The translations under genes and the position numbers were made by a program. From contig NZ_CP062137.1 of the NCBI RefSeq assembly GCF_014843355.1, positions 2,294,001 through 2,358,000 on the forward strand: 64,000 bases of DNA, in the 5' to 3' direction. Below are positions 46,299-55,601 of this stretch, piece after piece (within the stretch, counting starts at the first letter, position 1; each line of letters opens with the position of its first letter). Below the pieces are notes generated by a model. It worked only from the letters and a program-made list of their open reading frames with translations, ran no database searches and was not told where the DNA came from. The stretch comes from Actinobacillus sp. GY-402 (GTDB taxonomy: Bacteria > Pseudomonadota > Gammaproteobacteria > Enterobacterales > Pasteurellaceae).

Positions 46299-47786
46299 AT
46301 GGAATTTCTTAAAAAACTGGAAGTGTGGTTTGTAGTCGGCAGTCAGGATTTATACGGCGATGAAGCGCTTAAACAAGTGAACGCCGATGCGGAACAGATT
46401 AGCCGCTATTTAAACGACCAACATCCTTTTATCCGAATCCAATTAAAACCGCTGGCCACCACGCCGGAAGAGATTCTGTCCGTCTGTCAGGCGGCGAATT
46501 ATGAAGAGAACTGCGTGGGCGTGATTGCCTGGATGCACACTTTCTCGCCGGCGAAAATGTGGATTGCGGGGCTTTCCCGTTTAAACAAACCGTTGTTGCA
46601 ATTCCATACTCAATTAAACAAATATATTCCCTGGAACGAAATTGATATGGATTATATGAATCTGCATCAAACCGCTCACGGCGACCGCGAATTCGGCTTC
46701 ATGGTGTCCCGTTTGCGCAAACCGCGTACCATTGTGGTCGGCCATTGGCAAAGCGAATCCGTGAAACAAAAACTCGATCGTTGGATGCGGGTGTTGGCGG
46801 CCATTTACGACCAACAACACCTGAAAGTGGCGCGCTTCGGCGATAATATGCGCGAAGTGGCGGTAACCGAAGGGGACAAAGTGGAAGCGCAAATCAAATT
46901 CGGTTATAGCGTGAACGGTTACGGCGTATATCAGCTGGTCGACAGCATTAATGCGGTTAATGACGAAGAGGTTGCGGCGCTGGTTAAAGAGTATGAAGCC
47001 GCTTATCGGTTAACGGACAGCTTAAAAGAAGGCGGAGAAAAGCGCCAATCCCTGATTGACTCCGCCCGCATTGAATTGGGTTTAAAAGCATTCCTGGATA
47101 AAGGCGGATTCAAAGCCTTCACCGACACCTTCCAGAATTTATATGGCATGAAACAGCTTCCTGGGTTAGCGGTTCAACGTCTGATGGCGCAAGGTTACGG
47201 CTTCGGCGCGGAAGGCGATTGGAAAACCGCCGCATTGGTGCGCGCGGTTAAAGTGATGAGTTACGGTTTACCAAACGGCTGCTCGTTTATGGAAGATTAC
47301 ACCTACAATCTGGAAGACAATAACGAAGTGGTGCTTGCCGCACACATGCTGGAAGTTTGTCCGTCTATTGCGAAAGATCAACCGGTTCTTGACATCAAAC
47401 CGTTGGGTATCGGCGGCAAAGACGATCCGACTCGCCTGATTTTTAGCGGCAAAGCGGGTAAAGCCACCGCTTCTACCATTGTGGATTTAGGTCATCGTTT
47501 CAGAATGATTACCGCCGAACTGAACGCCGTGGATAAACCGCAGGATATGCCGAATCTGCCGGTGGGTCATGTTTTCTGGAAATTAGAGCCGGACTTTGAC
47601 ACCGGCACCCAGGCCTGGATTTTATCCGGCGGCGCTCACCACAACGTATTCAGCCTGGATATCGATGCGGAAATGTTGAGAACCTTTGCGGAATATTTCG
47701 ACATTGAATTTATTCATATCAACGCAAAAACGGAACTGCCGCAACTGAAAAATGAATTACGTTGGAATGAAGCGGCGTATAAATAA
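46299..47786 (+). CDS. araA: L-arabinose isomerase
   Basis: Converts L-arabinose to L-ribulose. From the ATG at 46299 (MEFLKKLEVWFVVGSQDLYG) the protein has 495 residues, like E. coli AraA (500). Conserved stretches include HTFSPAKMWIAGL, LQFHTQLNKYIPW, the metal and substrate segment EGDWKTAAL and FMEDYTY, and the C-terminal SGGAHHNVFS. CAGGAGA lies before the start; the longer frame from 46179 overlaps the kinase and is rejected. It ends the operon: no araD follows. Confidence 0.97.
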   Translation: MEFLKKLEVWFVVGSQDLYGDEALKQVNADAEQISRYLNDQHPFIRIQLKPLATTPEEILSVCQAANYEENCVGVIAWMHTFSPAKMWIAGLSRLNKPLLQFHTQLNKYIPWNEIDMDYMNLHQTAHGDREFGFMVSRLRKPRTIVVGHWQSESVKQKLDRWMRVLAAIYDQQHLKVARFGDNMREVAVTEGDKVEAQIKFGYSVNGYGVYQLVDSINAVNDEEVAALVKEYEAAYRLTDSLKEGGEKRQSLIDSARIELGLKAFLDKGGFKAFTDTFQNLYGMKQLPGLAVQRLMAQGYGFGAEGDWKTAALVRAVKVMSYGLPNGCSFMEDYTYNLEDNNEVVLAAHMLEVCPSIAKDQPVLDIKPLGIGGKDDPTRLIFSGKAGKATASTIVDLGHRFRMITAELNAVDKPQDMPNLPVGHVFWKLEPDFDTGTQAWILSGGAHHNVFSLDIDAEMLRTFAEYFDIEFIHINAKTELPQLKNELRWNEAAYK

Positions 47787-47790
47787 GGAC

Positions 47791-47832
47791 GAAACGGCAT
47801 AGTGCCGGGCATTGGCTTTACTATGCCGTTTC
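47791..47832. repeat. Long inverted repeat after araA
   Basis: GAAACGGCATAGT (47791-47803) and ACTATGCCGTTTC (47820-47832), a 13-pair stem with a 16-base loop just after the araA stop. No T-run follows, so it may protect the mRNA end rather than terminate alone. Confidence 0.75.
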
Positions 47833-47852
47833 AAAAAACAATGAAAAAATTG

Positions 47853-47878
47853 ACCGCACTTTTAAGCAAAAGTGCGGT
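47853..47878. terminator. Uptake-sequence terminator between araA and tadG
   Basis: ACCGCACTTTT, loop AAGC, AAAAGTGCGGT, an 11-pair stem. T-runs on each strand (ATTTTG rightward, CAATTTTTTC leftward) make it bidirectional. It contains two uptake cores in inverted orientation. Confidence 0.88.
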
Positions 47879-47884
47879 ATTTTG

Positions 47885-47917
47885 AGTAATTAACGGAAAG
47901 GCTTTCCGTTAATTACT
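47885..47917. repeat. 33-base near-perfect palindrome over the tadG stop codon
   Basis: AGTAATTAACGGAAAG (47885-47900) and its exact complement (47902-47917) flank one G. It covers the last codons and stop of tadG and may form the 3' end of the tad transcript. Confidence 0.8.
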
Positions 47918-49159
47918 GTAATAGCTCGGCGGCTGGTAAATTGAGTGACCGACTTCTTCCACCAAGCCGATAATTTTTCTGAAAGATTCTAAAAGTTCTT
48001 CCTTGTTATTGGCAACATAATAATATTTGCCTACACATTTTTCCCACGCCGCTTTTTGTGTTCCCGACGGACCGTAACCAAAAGCGACAAAACCGATACG
48101 GGTCGGTTGCTCCAGATAGGTTTTATCCTGCAATGAATCCAGTTTACTTTTGATTTTTTCGCACATGCCTTGGTTGATTAGATTACTTGTAATATTTAAC
48201 GAACTGTTGGCATCACTAAGTTGATCCGCTCCGTCGGAAAGCACCAAGATAATTCTCTGTGTATTGGCGCCTAATTTGCTCGGTTGAGCTTCTTCATCAG
48301 GATTGGTATTCGTTAATAAATTTGCGCCGATCAATAACCCGGAACTGGATAATGTCGCCCCTGTAGCCTGAACCTGATTAAACCGGCTAATAAGATTGGC
48401 CGATTCATTCTTTTTCGCCCAGATATAAGTGGAATTAATACGGGTTGCATTGCCTAAGCACCATGAATTTTTATTAAAATTCATCAGATAGTCAGAATCT
48501 TTTCCGTTAAAAGAATCGATTGACTCAATAGTTTTATCGTAATCGACGAATGAATCGAAAAACTGTGCTAATGTGGCATAAGAATAACGCTGTTGACTCT
48601 TGCCTATATAAGAAAGCAGTTCGGAATAGCGAATAGTAGTATAGTAATTATAATAGTAGTTATTAGGGACTATTATGCTTGGTTTTATTTCATAAGGTAA
48701 ATAACATTTAGCAGAATTACTTTGTTGCTGCGCACCAAAAGCAAACGAAGTAAAACCGATTCGGTTATATTTACTGATTGTTTTACCTTCTTCAGTATTA
48801 TTTTGTTCAAGCAACTCTTCCGCAATTGAGGCAACGACATCCCGAAGAATGCTTATTTTAGTGGCACCATATCTTCCTCCGCTCACAGTGGAATTCATGG
48901 AACCACTTAAGTCCGTCACCAGCATTAAATCAATCGGGATAATTTCATCCAGATTTTTCTGCACATAGATTTTATTTGCATTAATAGTGGTGGTTTCGGC
49001 AAAGCTTAAACCGTTATTTTTACCGAGATAAAGCCAGGAAGGGCGTTCGAATTTGCCGGAAATTTCGCAAGCGATACTTTTCAGTTGTTCGCCGTTCGGA
49101 CCTTTTAGGTTACCGCATTGATAATCATATTTATCATTAATTTCCTGATTATTTTTCAC
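47909..49159 (-). pseudogene. tadG: tadG distal part (von Willebrand A domain), separated by a frameshift
   Basis: 416 residues counted from a GTG at 49159. It contains a von Willebrand A domain with the metal-site motif DLSGSMN near residue 90 and a later LSDGADQLSD. It lacks the membrane anchor that TadG proteins carry; that segment is encoded by the preceding frame (49149-49529), which overlaps it by 11 bases in the +1 frame. Joined, the two would give a protein of about 545 residues, the size of Aggregatibacter TadG as I recall it. A single-base change or a sequencing error could explain the split. Reinitiation at the GTG is possible but would give an unanchored cytoplasmic fragment. Asparagine- and tyrosine-rich composition is unlike the neighbours. 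Confidence 0.8.
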
Positions 49160-49529
49160 GATAAGTGGAAGGGTAGTAATAATGTCGGACCAGTCCGCGA
49201 ACCAACTCTTGATTACGCTTATACTTTTGTGCCGAAAAGGTATCCGTAAAACCTTCCATTTCCTGTTTACTAATGGTTTGGCGTATTACGTCCTCATGTC
49301 GTTGGTTCGTATTTCTGAAATCATTATTTTCCGCCATTAACGCCAATCCCGCTTGTTCGATTCCCTGTGAAAAGCGGGCTTTATCCAGCAGCATTCCCGA
49401 ACCGTCAACGGTTAAGGCGACGATACCCAGCAAGGCGAAGGACATAATTGCCATCATTACCGTATAGGCGCCGCGTTCATTGTGATAAAACCGGCGTAAT
49501 AACGCAGTGTAATTCTTTATTTTCATCAT
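49149..49529 (-). pseudogene. tadG: tadG proximal part (pilus-like anchor), separated by a frameshift
   Basis: About 126 residues from ATG 49529 (MMKIKNYTALLRR), after AGGGA. A single hydrophobic segment GAYTVMMAIMSFALLGIVAL follows a charged N-terminus, the TadE/TadG-like (Flp pseudopilin) pattern. The frame ends at YPSTYREK; in the +1 frame the sequence continues LPLIVKNNQEINDKYDYQC, which is the natural continuation toward the von Willebrand domain. I place the shift in the CCTTCCACTTATCGTG stretch. A longer reading frame start at 49589 overlaps tadF and is not favoured. Confidence 0.8.
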
Positions 49530-49548
49530 CCATTCCCTATTCTGAATA

Positions 49549-50133
49549 TTAACGGGAAACCGTAATGGAGGAAGAACGTACCGTTTCATCCATATTTTTT
49601 GCCACGCCCGGCACTAATGTACTGAAAAAGCTGTAATTCGGTACGCAAACGGTAACCTGGTATAAGGGGATTTTTCTTGAATTATTCATTTCGGAGCGCG
49701 GCGAAAGATTAACCAGGTTTTGCAAGGCTTCATAAGGTTTACATTTATCCGTATCGCCGATTATCCGATAGGTGGAGTTTTCCGGCGCCAGGTACTCTAA
49801 AACCACATAGATTTTTTTGCTGCTGTTTTTATCGCCGAACGCCATTCGGGTCGCCAATGATTTGAATTGGGTAACGTCACGATTATTTATCCGTTCGGTG
49901 GCGAGATTTTCGTTGCCGTTATATAACTGGGTCCGTTCGCGCAAAATGTTAGCCAGCGAGTAGGAAATATTATCCAGTCTGCCGGCGGTCGAACGCAAAA
50001 TTGCCAAATCCGCCATAAAAGCCAGAATCAGAATAAGCAAAATCAACATGAAGACGAATTCAATCGTCACGGATCCGCTTTGTTGGCGAATAAAACGGCG
50101 CAAAAGGTTAGTATCTGAATTGGTCTCGTTCAT
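49549..50133 (-). CDS. tadF: TadF pseudopilin-like protein
   Basis: A 194-residue protein of the TadE-like family from ATG 50133 (MNETNSDTNLLRR). A hydrophobic N-terminal segment TIEFVFMLILLILILAFMADL follows SGSV, the site type cleaved by TadV in pseudopilins, then a periplasmic beta-rich part. An AGGA lies close to the start; a longer frame from 50148 is possible. It overlaps the end of tadE by 26 bases, indicating coupled translation. In Aggregatibacter TadE and TadF are needed for Flp fibril assembly. Confidence 0.86.
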   Translation of the reverse strand: MNETNSDTNLLRRFIRQQSGSVTIEFVFMLILLILILAFMADLAILRSTAGRLDNISYSLANILRERTQLYNGNENLATERINNRDVTQFKSLATRMAFGDKNSSKKIYVVLEYLAPENSTYRIIGDTDKCKPYEALQNLVNLSPRSEMNNSRKIPLYQVTVCVPNYSFFSTLVPGVAKNMDETVRSSSITVSR

Positions 50134-50647
50134 ATTCCTGCACCACAAAAATTTCCCGTTTAAACATCGGGCTAATCCATTCCTGAGCGATAAAAGGTAG
50201 CGGCACTAAAAACCGATAACTGTAATTCAGGCTGTAACGTGCGATACTGGCGTTTGCACCGGTCGGCGAAACGGCTACACCGTTAACGACGGTAGGTTGT
50301 CTGAAGACCTCATTCACCAAATCATCAACGGATTCCGCATATTCCACTTTCGCCTCCACCTTTTCGTCCCGAACCTCAAAAAGTGCTAATACGGGGTTAC
50401 CCTGTTGCCGGTGCTGTTCAGTTAAAATCCGTTTGAACAATGCGGCGTAATCGTTATTTTCCGCCCGTTGGTTTTTAGTTATCCGTACGGTTTCCGTTAA
50501 CAGATAATCCCAATAAGCGGTAAATAATGTTAAGCGGGCGAGTTCGAGAATCATAAATACAACCATAAAGAAAATACCGACGGTTAAGGTAAATTCAATG
50601 GTGGAAACTCCTTTCCGGCAAAATAACAGTTGTTTTATTTTGTTCAT
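50108..50647 (-). CDS. tadE: TadE pseudopilin
   Basis: A 179-residue protein with the prepilin-like N-terminus CRKGVSTIEFTLTVGIFFMVV: a short basic leader, Gly before the cleavage position and Glu at position +5-like. The periplasmic part lacks other recognised motifs. The minor pseudopilin is processed by TadV and needed for pilus biogenesis. It follows tadD after 29 bases. Confidence 0.88.
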   Translation of the reverse strand: MNKIKQLLFCRKGVSTIEFTLTVGIFFMVVFMILELARLTLFTAYWDYLLTETVRITKNQRAENNDYAALFKRILTEQHRQQGNPVLALFEVRDEKVEAKVEYAESVDDLVNEVFRQPTVVNGVAVSPTGANASIARYSLNYSYRFLVPLPFIAQEWISPMFKREIFVVQEYERDQFRY

Positions 50648-50676
50648 TTTTCCGCCCCCGATTGTGGGTTAAAGGA

Positions 50677-51444
50677 TTATCTTCTAGGCCGTACCGGTGT
50701 GCCGGTATTGCCCACTTTTTCGGTATTTTTTAAGGCGTTGACCAAATCTTTCGGTGAAGTGTTTAGGTTTTCTTTTTTGATGATATCCAGTGCGTAATCC
50801 GTATCTCCGCTCTTAACCAGGGCGAATACCAGATTATGAACCAGACGCTGTTCTTTTACGCCGTTCAAATATTGCGGTAATAACAAGTTCACCGCGCCTC
50901 TGTATTCGCCGTTAATGATTTTCAGCATGGCGAGATTATTAATAGCAATCACATCGTTAATAAAATGTTTTCTGGCGGCATGAATATCCTGTTCGGCGCT
51001 TTTATAGTTGCCGAGTTGCGCATTAGCAATACCGCGTAAATTATAGGCTTCGGAAATATGCGGATGTTTATTTATCAGCATAGTGGAAAGATCAATGGCT
51101 TCATGATATTTCTTCAATTGAATTAAATTACGAATCTGTAATACGGTCGCCGAGGTAAAATAAATATTTTTCTCATCCAGTAAAGGCTGTAAGTAATCCA
51201 ATGAGGATTGGCTGTCTCCTTTCTGATAATAAGCTAATGCCAGCTTATAACGTACGGCGTTATTTTCTTCCGTTTTTAACTGTTCGCGGTAAAGGGAAAT
51301 CAAACCGCTGTGATTATTTGTGGATTGATAGAGTTTTTCTTTTGCGGCAATACTTTCGGATTGACTCATAGGAAGAACCGAGCAACCGCCAAGAGAAAGA
51401 ATTAAAGATAAAAATAATACTTTTTTTGTTGAGTTGTTAAACAT
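50677..51444 (-). CDS. tadD: TadD TPR lipoprotein
   Basis: A 255-residue lipoprotein: signal peptide MFNNSTKKVLFLSLILSLGG followed by the lipobox Cys21 (LGGC). Several tetratricopeptide repeats follow (KYHEAIDLSTMLINKHPH; LGNYKSAEQDIHAARKHF). It probably helps place or stabilise the RcpA secretin in the outer membrane, by analogy with pilotins. It overlaps tadC by 8 bases. Confidence 0.92.
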   Translation of the reverse strand: MFNNSTKKVLFLSLILSLGGCSVLPMSQSESIAAKEKLYQSTNNHSGLISLYREQLKTEENNAVRYKLALAYYQKGDSQSSLDYLQPLLDEKNIYFTSATVLQIRNLIQLKKYHEAIDLSTMLINKHPHISEAYNLRGIANAQLGNYKSAEQDIHAARKHFINDVIAINNLAMLKIINGEYRGAVNLLLPQYLNGVKEQRLVHNLVFALVKSGDTDYALDIIKKENLNTSPKDLVNALKNTEKVGNTGTPVRPRR

Positions 51445-52291
51445 TTGGAAATACCCTCATCACACCAGGTGCGACAATTAAAATAATAATCGGAAACATA
51501 ATGAATATAATCAGCGGTACGCTCATCTTCGCGGAAAGCGTACCCAAGTGTTCTTCGATAGTCAGCAGTTGCAGTTCCCTCATATCCGATGACAATTGCA
51601 ATAAATGACCGTAAATTGAAGAACCGAAATTTAAACTTTGCTGCAATACGGTAGTAAACATTCGAATTTCCCGGGTCGGTAAGGAGACCGCCAGAGTATC
51701 CAATGCCGAGAGTAAACCGACAATTTCCGCTTTGCGGATAACTCTGAGCATGACATAGCTTAAATCGGGATTCAGCACTTTAAAGTCTTCGGCAACACGT
51801 AACAAAGCCGCATTAATGGTCATCCCGGTTTGCACGCAGATCGCTACTAAATCCACAAAACTGGGCAAATCCGTCATCATATTTTTGACTTTGCGTTTCA
51901 AGATCATATTGGCTAAAGAGCCGGGTATTAATATCGTCAACACAAAAATAACCGCGCCCGCAATCGCCAACCCTTTTCGATCCGACTCCGGATTAAACAA
52001 TACGTAAATTCCCGTTAATAACAGGGTAATAAACAGTTTCAGCTTAATATTCTTATCTATTTCGCTTAATGTATTTAATAATTTATTATTCGTAATTAAT
52101 AACTGTTCTAATTCTACCTGTTGCTTATTTTTGTTACTCTGAGGCTCTTTATTGGCTTTTTCTTTCGGGTAGGTACCGGAAAGAATATCTTTATTACGGG
52201 TTAATTTTTTCTTATTTGAAACCGCTAATAAAAATATGATAAAGCCTGATAATATCAGTGAAAGATAAAATAATAAGGATCCCATTTTCAT
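51437..52291 (-). CDS. tadC: TadC inner-membrane platform protein
   Basis: A 284-residue membrane protein with a T2SF (GspF-like) domain, starting MKMGSLLFYLSLILSG, with hydrophobic segments near both ends. The ATG at 52291 is chosen because GAGGAAA lies upstream and gives an ATGA overlap with the tadB stop; a start seven codons earlier is also open. With TadB it forms the platform that contacts the TadA ATPase. Confidence 0.92.
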   Translation of the reverse strand: MKMGSLLFYLSLILSGFIIFLLAVSNKKKLTRNKDILSGTYPKEKANKEPQSNKNKQQVELEQLLITNNKLLNTLSEIDKNIKLKLFITLLLTGIYVLFNPESDRKGLAIAGAVIFVLTILIPGSLANMILKRKVKNMMTDLPSFVDLVAICVQTGMTINAALLRVAEDFKVLNPDLSYVMLRVIRKAEIVGLLSALDTLAVSLPTREIRMFTTVLQQSLNFGSSIYGHLLQLSSDMRELQLLTIEEHLGTLSAKMSVPLIIFIMFPIIILIVAPGVMRVFPNV

Positions 52292-53169
52292 GTCGCTTTC
52301 CTCATTAACCACCAGATAATCAGCATGCCCAGTACTTCACTGCCTAATACGTAATACAGAATCATCCGCCCGCCCGGATCGTTTAATAAAAAATCAAAAT
52401 TTTCCGGCATCATAAATTTCATGAAAATAAAGAATGCCACGGGAAACGATGCCACAATCATTGCCGACATTCTGGCTTCGGAAGTCATTGCGCTTTTCTT
52501 TTTTTCCATTTTTTTGCTGTCCGCAATAACTCGTCCCAAACGCATAATGACTTCCCGCATTTGTCCGCCTTTATCCAGATTTACCCGAATAATAGTGATA
52601 AAGAAATAATATTCTTTATAAGGATAACGGGTGTAACTGTCTTCAAACACCGAAGTCGGATCCTCACCGATGGCCAGACGTTTATGAACGTTGGTAAATT
52701 CTTCCCCAATCTGTCCGCTAATGTCTTTACCGCAGCGTTCCAGCGCTTGCAATAAGCCTGCGCCGGAGGAAGTTGCGGAGTTAAGAATCTGAATCACTTC
52801 GGGAAACATTTCTTCAAATTCCTTTCTGTTCCGCCGTTGTCCCAGTTTCCATACGATAGTCAGGAAAAGGAAAATAAATACGGCTAAAAAGATAAATTTA
52901 TCTATTTTCAGATATAAATAATTCAGAACATGGAAAAAGAAAAATATAATTATGGTTAATAATATATTTCTCAGAAAATTCCGTTCGTTGCCGGCGGTAA
53001 AATAATATTTCCAGAGCGTAACTTTAAGTTTTACCTGATCAAAATATTCGCTTAATTTTTTAAAGGAATTATCATGCTGATTAACTTTCTTCTTGGCGGA
53101 ACTCAGGCTAATCGCCGTATAAGCGAATAGCAGCAAACCGAAAATTATTATCAGATAATATAAAGTCAT
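52288..53169 (-). CDS. tadB: TadB inner-membrane platform protein
   Basis: A 293-residue membrane protein with a T2SF domain, starting MTLYYLIIIFGLLLFAYTA. The conserved part SATSSGAGLLQALERC and a C-terminal pair of hydrophobic segments are visible. It overlaps tadA and tadC by four bases each (ATGA), indicating tightly coupled translation. Confidence 0.93.
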   Translation of the reverse strand: MTLYYLIIIFGLLLFAYTAISLSSAKKKVNQHDNSFKKLSEYFDQVKLKVTLWKYYFTAGNERNFLRNILLTIIIFFFFHVLNYLYLKIDKFIFLAVFIFLFLTIVWKLGQRRNRKEFEEMFPEVIQILNSATSSGAGLLQALERCGKDISGQIGEEFTNVHKRLAIGEDPTSVFEDSYTRYPYKEYYFFITIIRVNLDKGGQMREVIMRLGRVIADSKKMEKKKSAMTSEARMSAMIVASFPVAFFIFMKFMMPENFDFLLNDPGGRMILYYVLGSEVLGMLIIWWLMRKAT

Positions 53170-54446
53170 TGCGAGTTCCCGAATATACTTTGTAATTCGC
53201 TACTTAAATTAAATATTTGCGCATTCTGGTATACCACTGAATTGGATAATAACCCGTGAGAAATAAACTCACCGATGATTTTCCCGTTTTCATCACGGTA
53301 TTTGCTCGGCTGATAAGTAAAAATATCCTGCAGGACGATATGTCCGCTTTCCATTCCCATAATTTCCGTAATATTGGTGATTTTTCTCGAACCGTCATTT
53401 AAGCGGGAAGCCTGCACAATAATATTTACCGCGGCGGCGATATTGCGTCGAATCGCTTCCAAGGGTAATGACGCGTTCGACATCATCACCATACTTTCCA
53501 GACGGGAAGTGGCGTCGCGCGGGCTGTTGGCGTGCAGGGTAGACATTGAACCGTCATGGCCGGTATTCATCGCTTGTAGCATTTGGAACGCTTCCGCACC
53601 GCGACATTCCCCCACAATAATCCGCTCGGGACGCATACGCAGCGCATTAATCACCAAATCCTGCATGGTAACGGCGCCGGTTCGCTCGACCCCGGCAATA
53701 CGGGTTTCCAGACGCACCACATGAGGCTGCTCTAAACGTAATTCCGCCGTATCTTCTAAAGTAATCACTCGTTCCGTATGGGAAATATAATTGGATAAAG
53801 CGTTTAATAAAGTGGTTTTACCCGAACCCGTCCCGCCGGAAACGATTATGTTTACCCGGGAGCGGGCGGCGATAATCAGAAAATTTGCCATTTCCAGCGT
53901 CATAGAGCCGAAATTCACTAATTCCTGTAAAGATTTCTTATTTTTGCTGAATTTACGAATGGAAATAGAGGTTCCGTCTAAGGCGATAGGCGGCACTACA
54001 ACATTAAGACGGCTACCGTCCGGCAAGCGGGAGTCCACCAGCGGCGAACCGTCGTCGATGCGTCGTCCGACTCGTGCCACCAATCGCTTGGCAATATCCG
54101 TAAGCTGTTCGTTATTAATAAATTGTTTATCGGTTTTTTCCAGAATACCGGCGCGTTCAACCCACACGTCGTTCGGGCCGTTCACCAAAATATCGTTAAC
54201 CGTGTCATCTTCCATTAGTTCCCGTAGCGGACCGTAACCGGTGATTTCATCAGCGATGATCTGCGCCATGGTTGAAGCATCAAGGGCGGTAAGGTAGTGA
54301 CCATGCTGATTGCTGACCTGATAAACAATCTGCACCAGTTCGTCAACCAATTTGCCGTATTCGCTCTGAATTTCGTCGAGTTTTTCAATATCCAGATTGC
54401 TCAACACTTCGTTACGGAAAAAAACCTGTTGTTCTTTGCTTAACAT
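53166..54446 (-). CDS. tadA: TadA pilus-assembly ATPase
   Basis: A 426-residue member of the type II/IV secretion ATPase family that powers Flp assembly, starting MLSKEQQVFFRNEVLSN. Walker A is SGGTGSGKTTLLNAL (about 200), Walker B region IIVGECRGAEAFQML, Asp box RPERIIVGE and His-box region HDGSMSTLHANSP are present. The RLPDGSRLNVVVPP segment is typical of the TadA branch. It lies 15 bases after tadZ. Confidence 0.96.
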   Translation of the reverse strand: MLSKEQQVFFRNEVLSNLDIEKLDEIQSEYGKLVDELVQIVYQVSNQHGHYLTALDASTMAQIIADEITGYGPLRELMEDDTVNDILVNGPNDVWVERAGILEKTDKQFINNEQLTDIAKRLVARVGRRIDDGSPLVDSRLPDGSRLNVVVPPIALDGTSISIRKFSKNKKSLQELVNFGSMTLEMANFLIIAARSRVNIIVSGGTGSGKTTLLNALSNYISHTERVITLEDTAELRLEQPHVVRLETRIAGVERTGAVTMQDLVINALRMRPERIIVGECRGAEAFQMLQAMNTGHDGSMSTLHANSPRDATSRLESMVMMSNASLPLEAIRRNIAAAVNIIVQASRLNDGSRKITNITEIMGMESGHIVLQDIFTYQPSKYRDENGKIIGEFISHGLLSNSVVYQNAQIFNLSSELQSIFGNSQ

Positions 54447-54461
54447 AGAATGCCTTCATCT

Positions 54462-55583
54462 CTAACGATTGAATAACAAACGGTAAAGTCCTATGAACAA
54501 ACTTTTATTTTCGTTGTTCAAATTATTCCGCGACAATACGCCGATAATTTTCATTGCCAGGCTGTAAAAAGATTTTTTATGGGCTTTGCTTAAATTTAAC
54601 CCCATGACGGTTTTAGCCTCGGTGTTTTTAATAAAGGGAATCACTGCGTCAACCTGGGCTCCCAGTAACGTCTCGATATCCGATTTGGCCATTAATTTCT
54701 CGCTTTTCGGTTTATGATCGGAAATGCAAATAAACACTCTGATAGCCTGATTGGTAAGGCTGCGAATCCGCTCGCATTGTTCCAAAAATTGTTTAGCCAC
54801 ACGCAACGAAGCGATTCGTCGTTCCACCACTAAAACAAAACTATTGCTGTATTCAAAAAACTCGGGATAAAGATCCTTATCGATATTAAAAATCGGTTGA
54901 TCGTAAATAATAAAATTATATTTTTCCGTGACTTTATCGTTCAGTTTATGAGGAATACCGTTAAAAAGATCGAGATATTCGTCATATTTGGAAATATCGC
55001 CCTGTAATTTTTTATCGAAGGCCAGATCCAAATCCTGTGAACCGTTAGGGCCTTGCGCCAATAACACCGGTACCTTTTTATTGCTGATAATCTGATTTGC
55101 AATATGGATGCTGATCAAACTGCTGCCGATCCCGCCCTTGCAACCCAGAACGCATATTTTCACCGTATTTCTGGTATGCGGAAGGCTGACTTTAGCGGAG
55201 CTGATCTTATCCATCATTAAATGCAGTTGAGTGCCGGCATGGAAATATAAAATTCCGGCATTCGCCAGATTCTGCGCCAGCGTGATGGAATCCGAAGTAC
55301 CTATGGCGCAAACCCAGAGATTTTGCGGTACGATGGCGTTGATATGCTTGGTAATTAAGCCGATATCCGTTTCATCTTTTATATCTACAATCATGCCGAG
55401 AATATCTTCCGCATTAAATCCGATATTTTCCGAAAGAAAATAGCGTTTAAGCTGTTCGATATTTTCAAAACCGCCGGTGCGCAATAGTTGCGAGACGTTG
55501 TTTTGCATTTCCGCACAATCCGATAACACCACGATTTTACGGGCGCCGACCGGATTCGCTTTGTTTTTATCAAGTAATAGCAT
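54462..55583 (-). CDS. tadZ: TadZ/CpaE ParA-like localisation protein
   Basis: A 373-residue protein with an atypical receiver-like N-terminus (about 15-125) and a C-terminal MinD/ParA-type domain with the deviant Walker A GCKGGIGSSLISIH. The usual catalytic lysine position is altered, as in other TadZ proteins. It marks the cell pole or assembly site for the pilus machine. It begins 18 bases after the end of rcpA, so no room is left for rcpB, which normally lies between. Confidence 0.9.
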   Translation of the reverse strand: MLLLDKNKANPVGARKIVVLSDCAEMQNNVSQLLRTGGFENIEQLKRYFLSENIGFNAEDILGMIVDIKDETDIGLITKHINAIVPQNLWVCAIGTSDSITLAQNLANAGILYFHAGTQLHLMMDKISSAKVSLPHTRNTVKICVLGCKGGIGSSLISIHIANQIISNKKVPVLLAQGPNGSQDLDLAFDKKLQGDISKYDEYLDLFNGIPHKLNDKVTEKYNFIIYDQPIFNIDKDLYPEFFEYSNSFVLVVERRIASLRVAKQFLEQCERIRSLTNQAIRVFICISDHKPKSEKLMAKSDIETLLGAQVDAVIPFIKNTEAKTVMGLNLSKAHKKSFYSLAMKIIGVLSRNNLNNENKSLFIGLYRLLFNR

Positions 55584-55601
55584 GATCAGTTTTGCCCGTA
55601 A

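Noticed and set aside
49149-49159. Programmed ribosomal frameshift in tadG
   Set aside because: No slippery heptamer suited to the required +1 change and no stimulatory structure seen; mutation or sequencing error is simpler.
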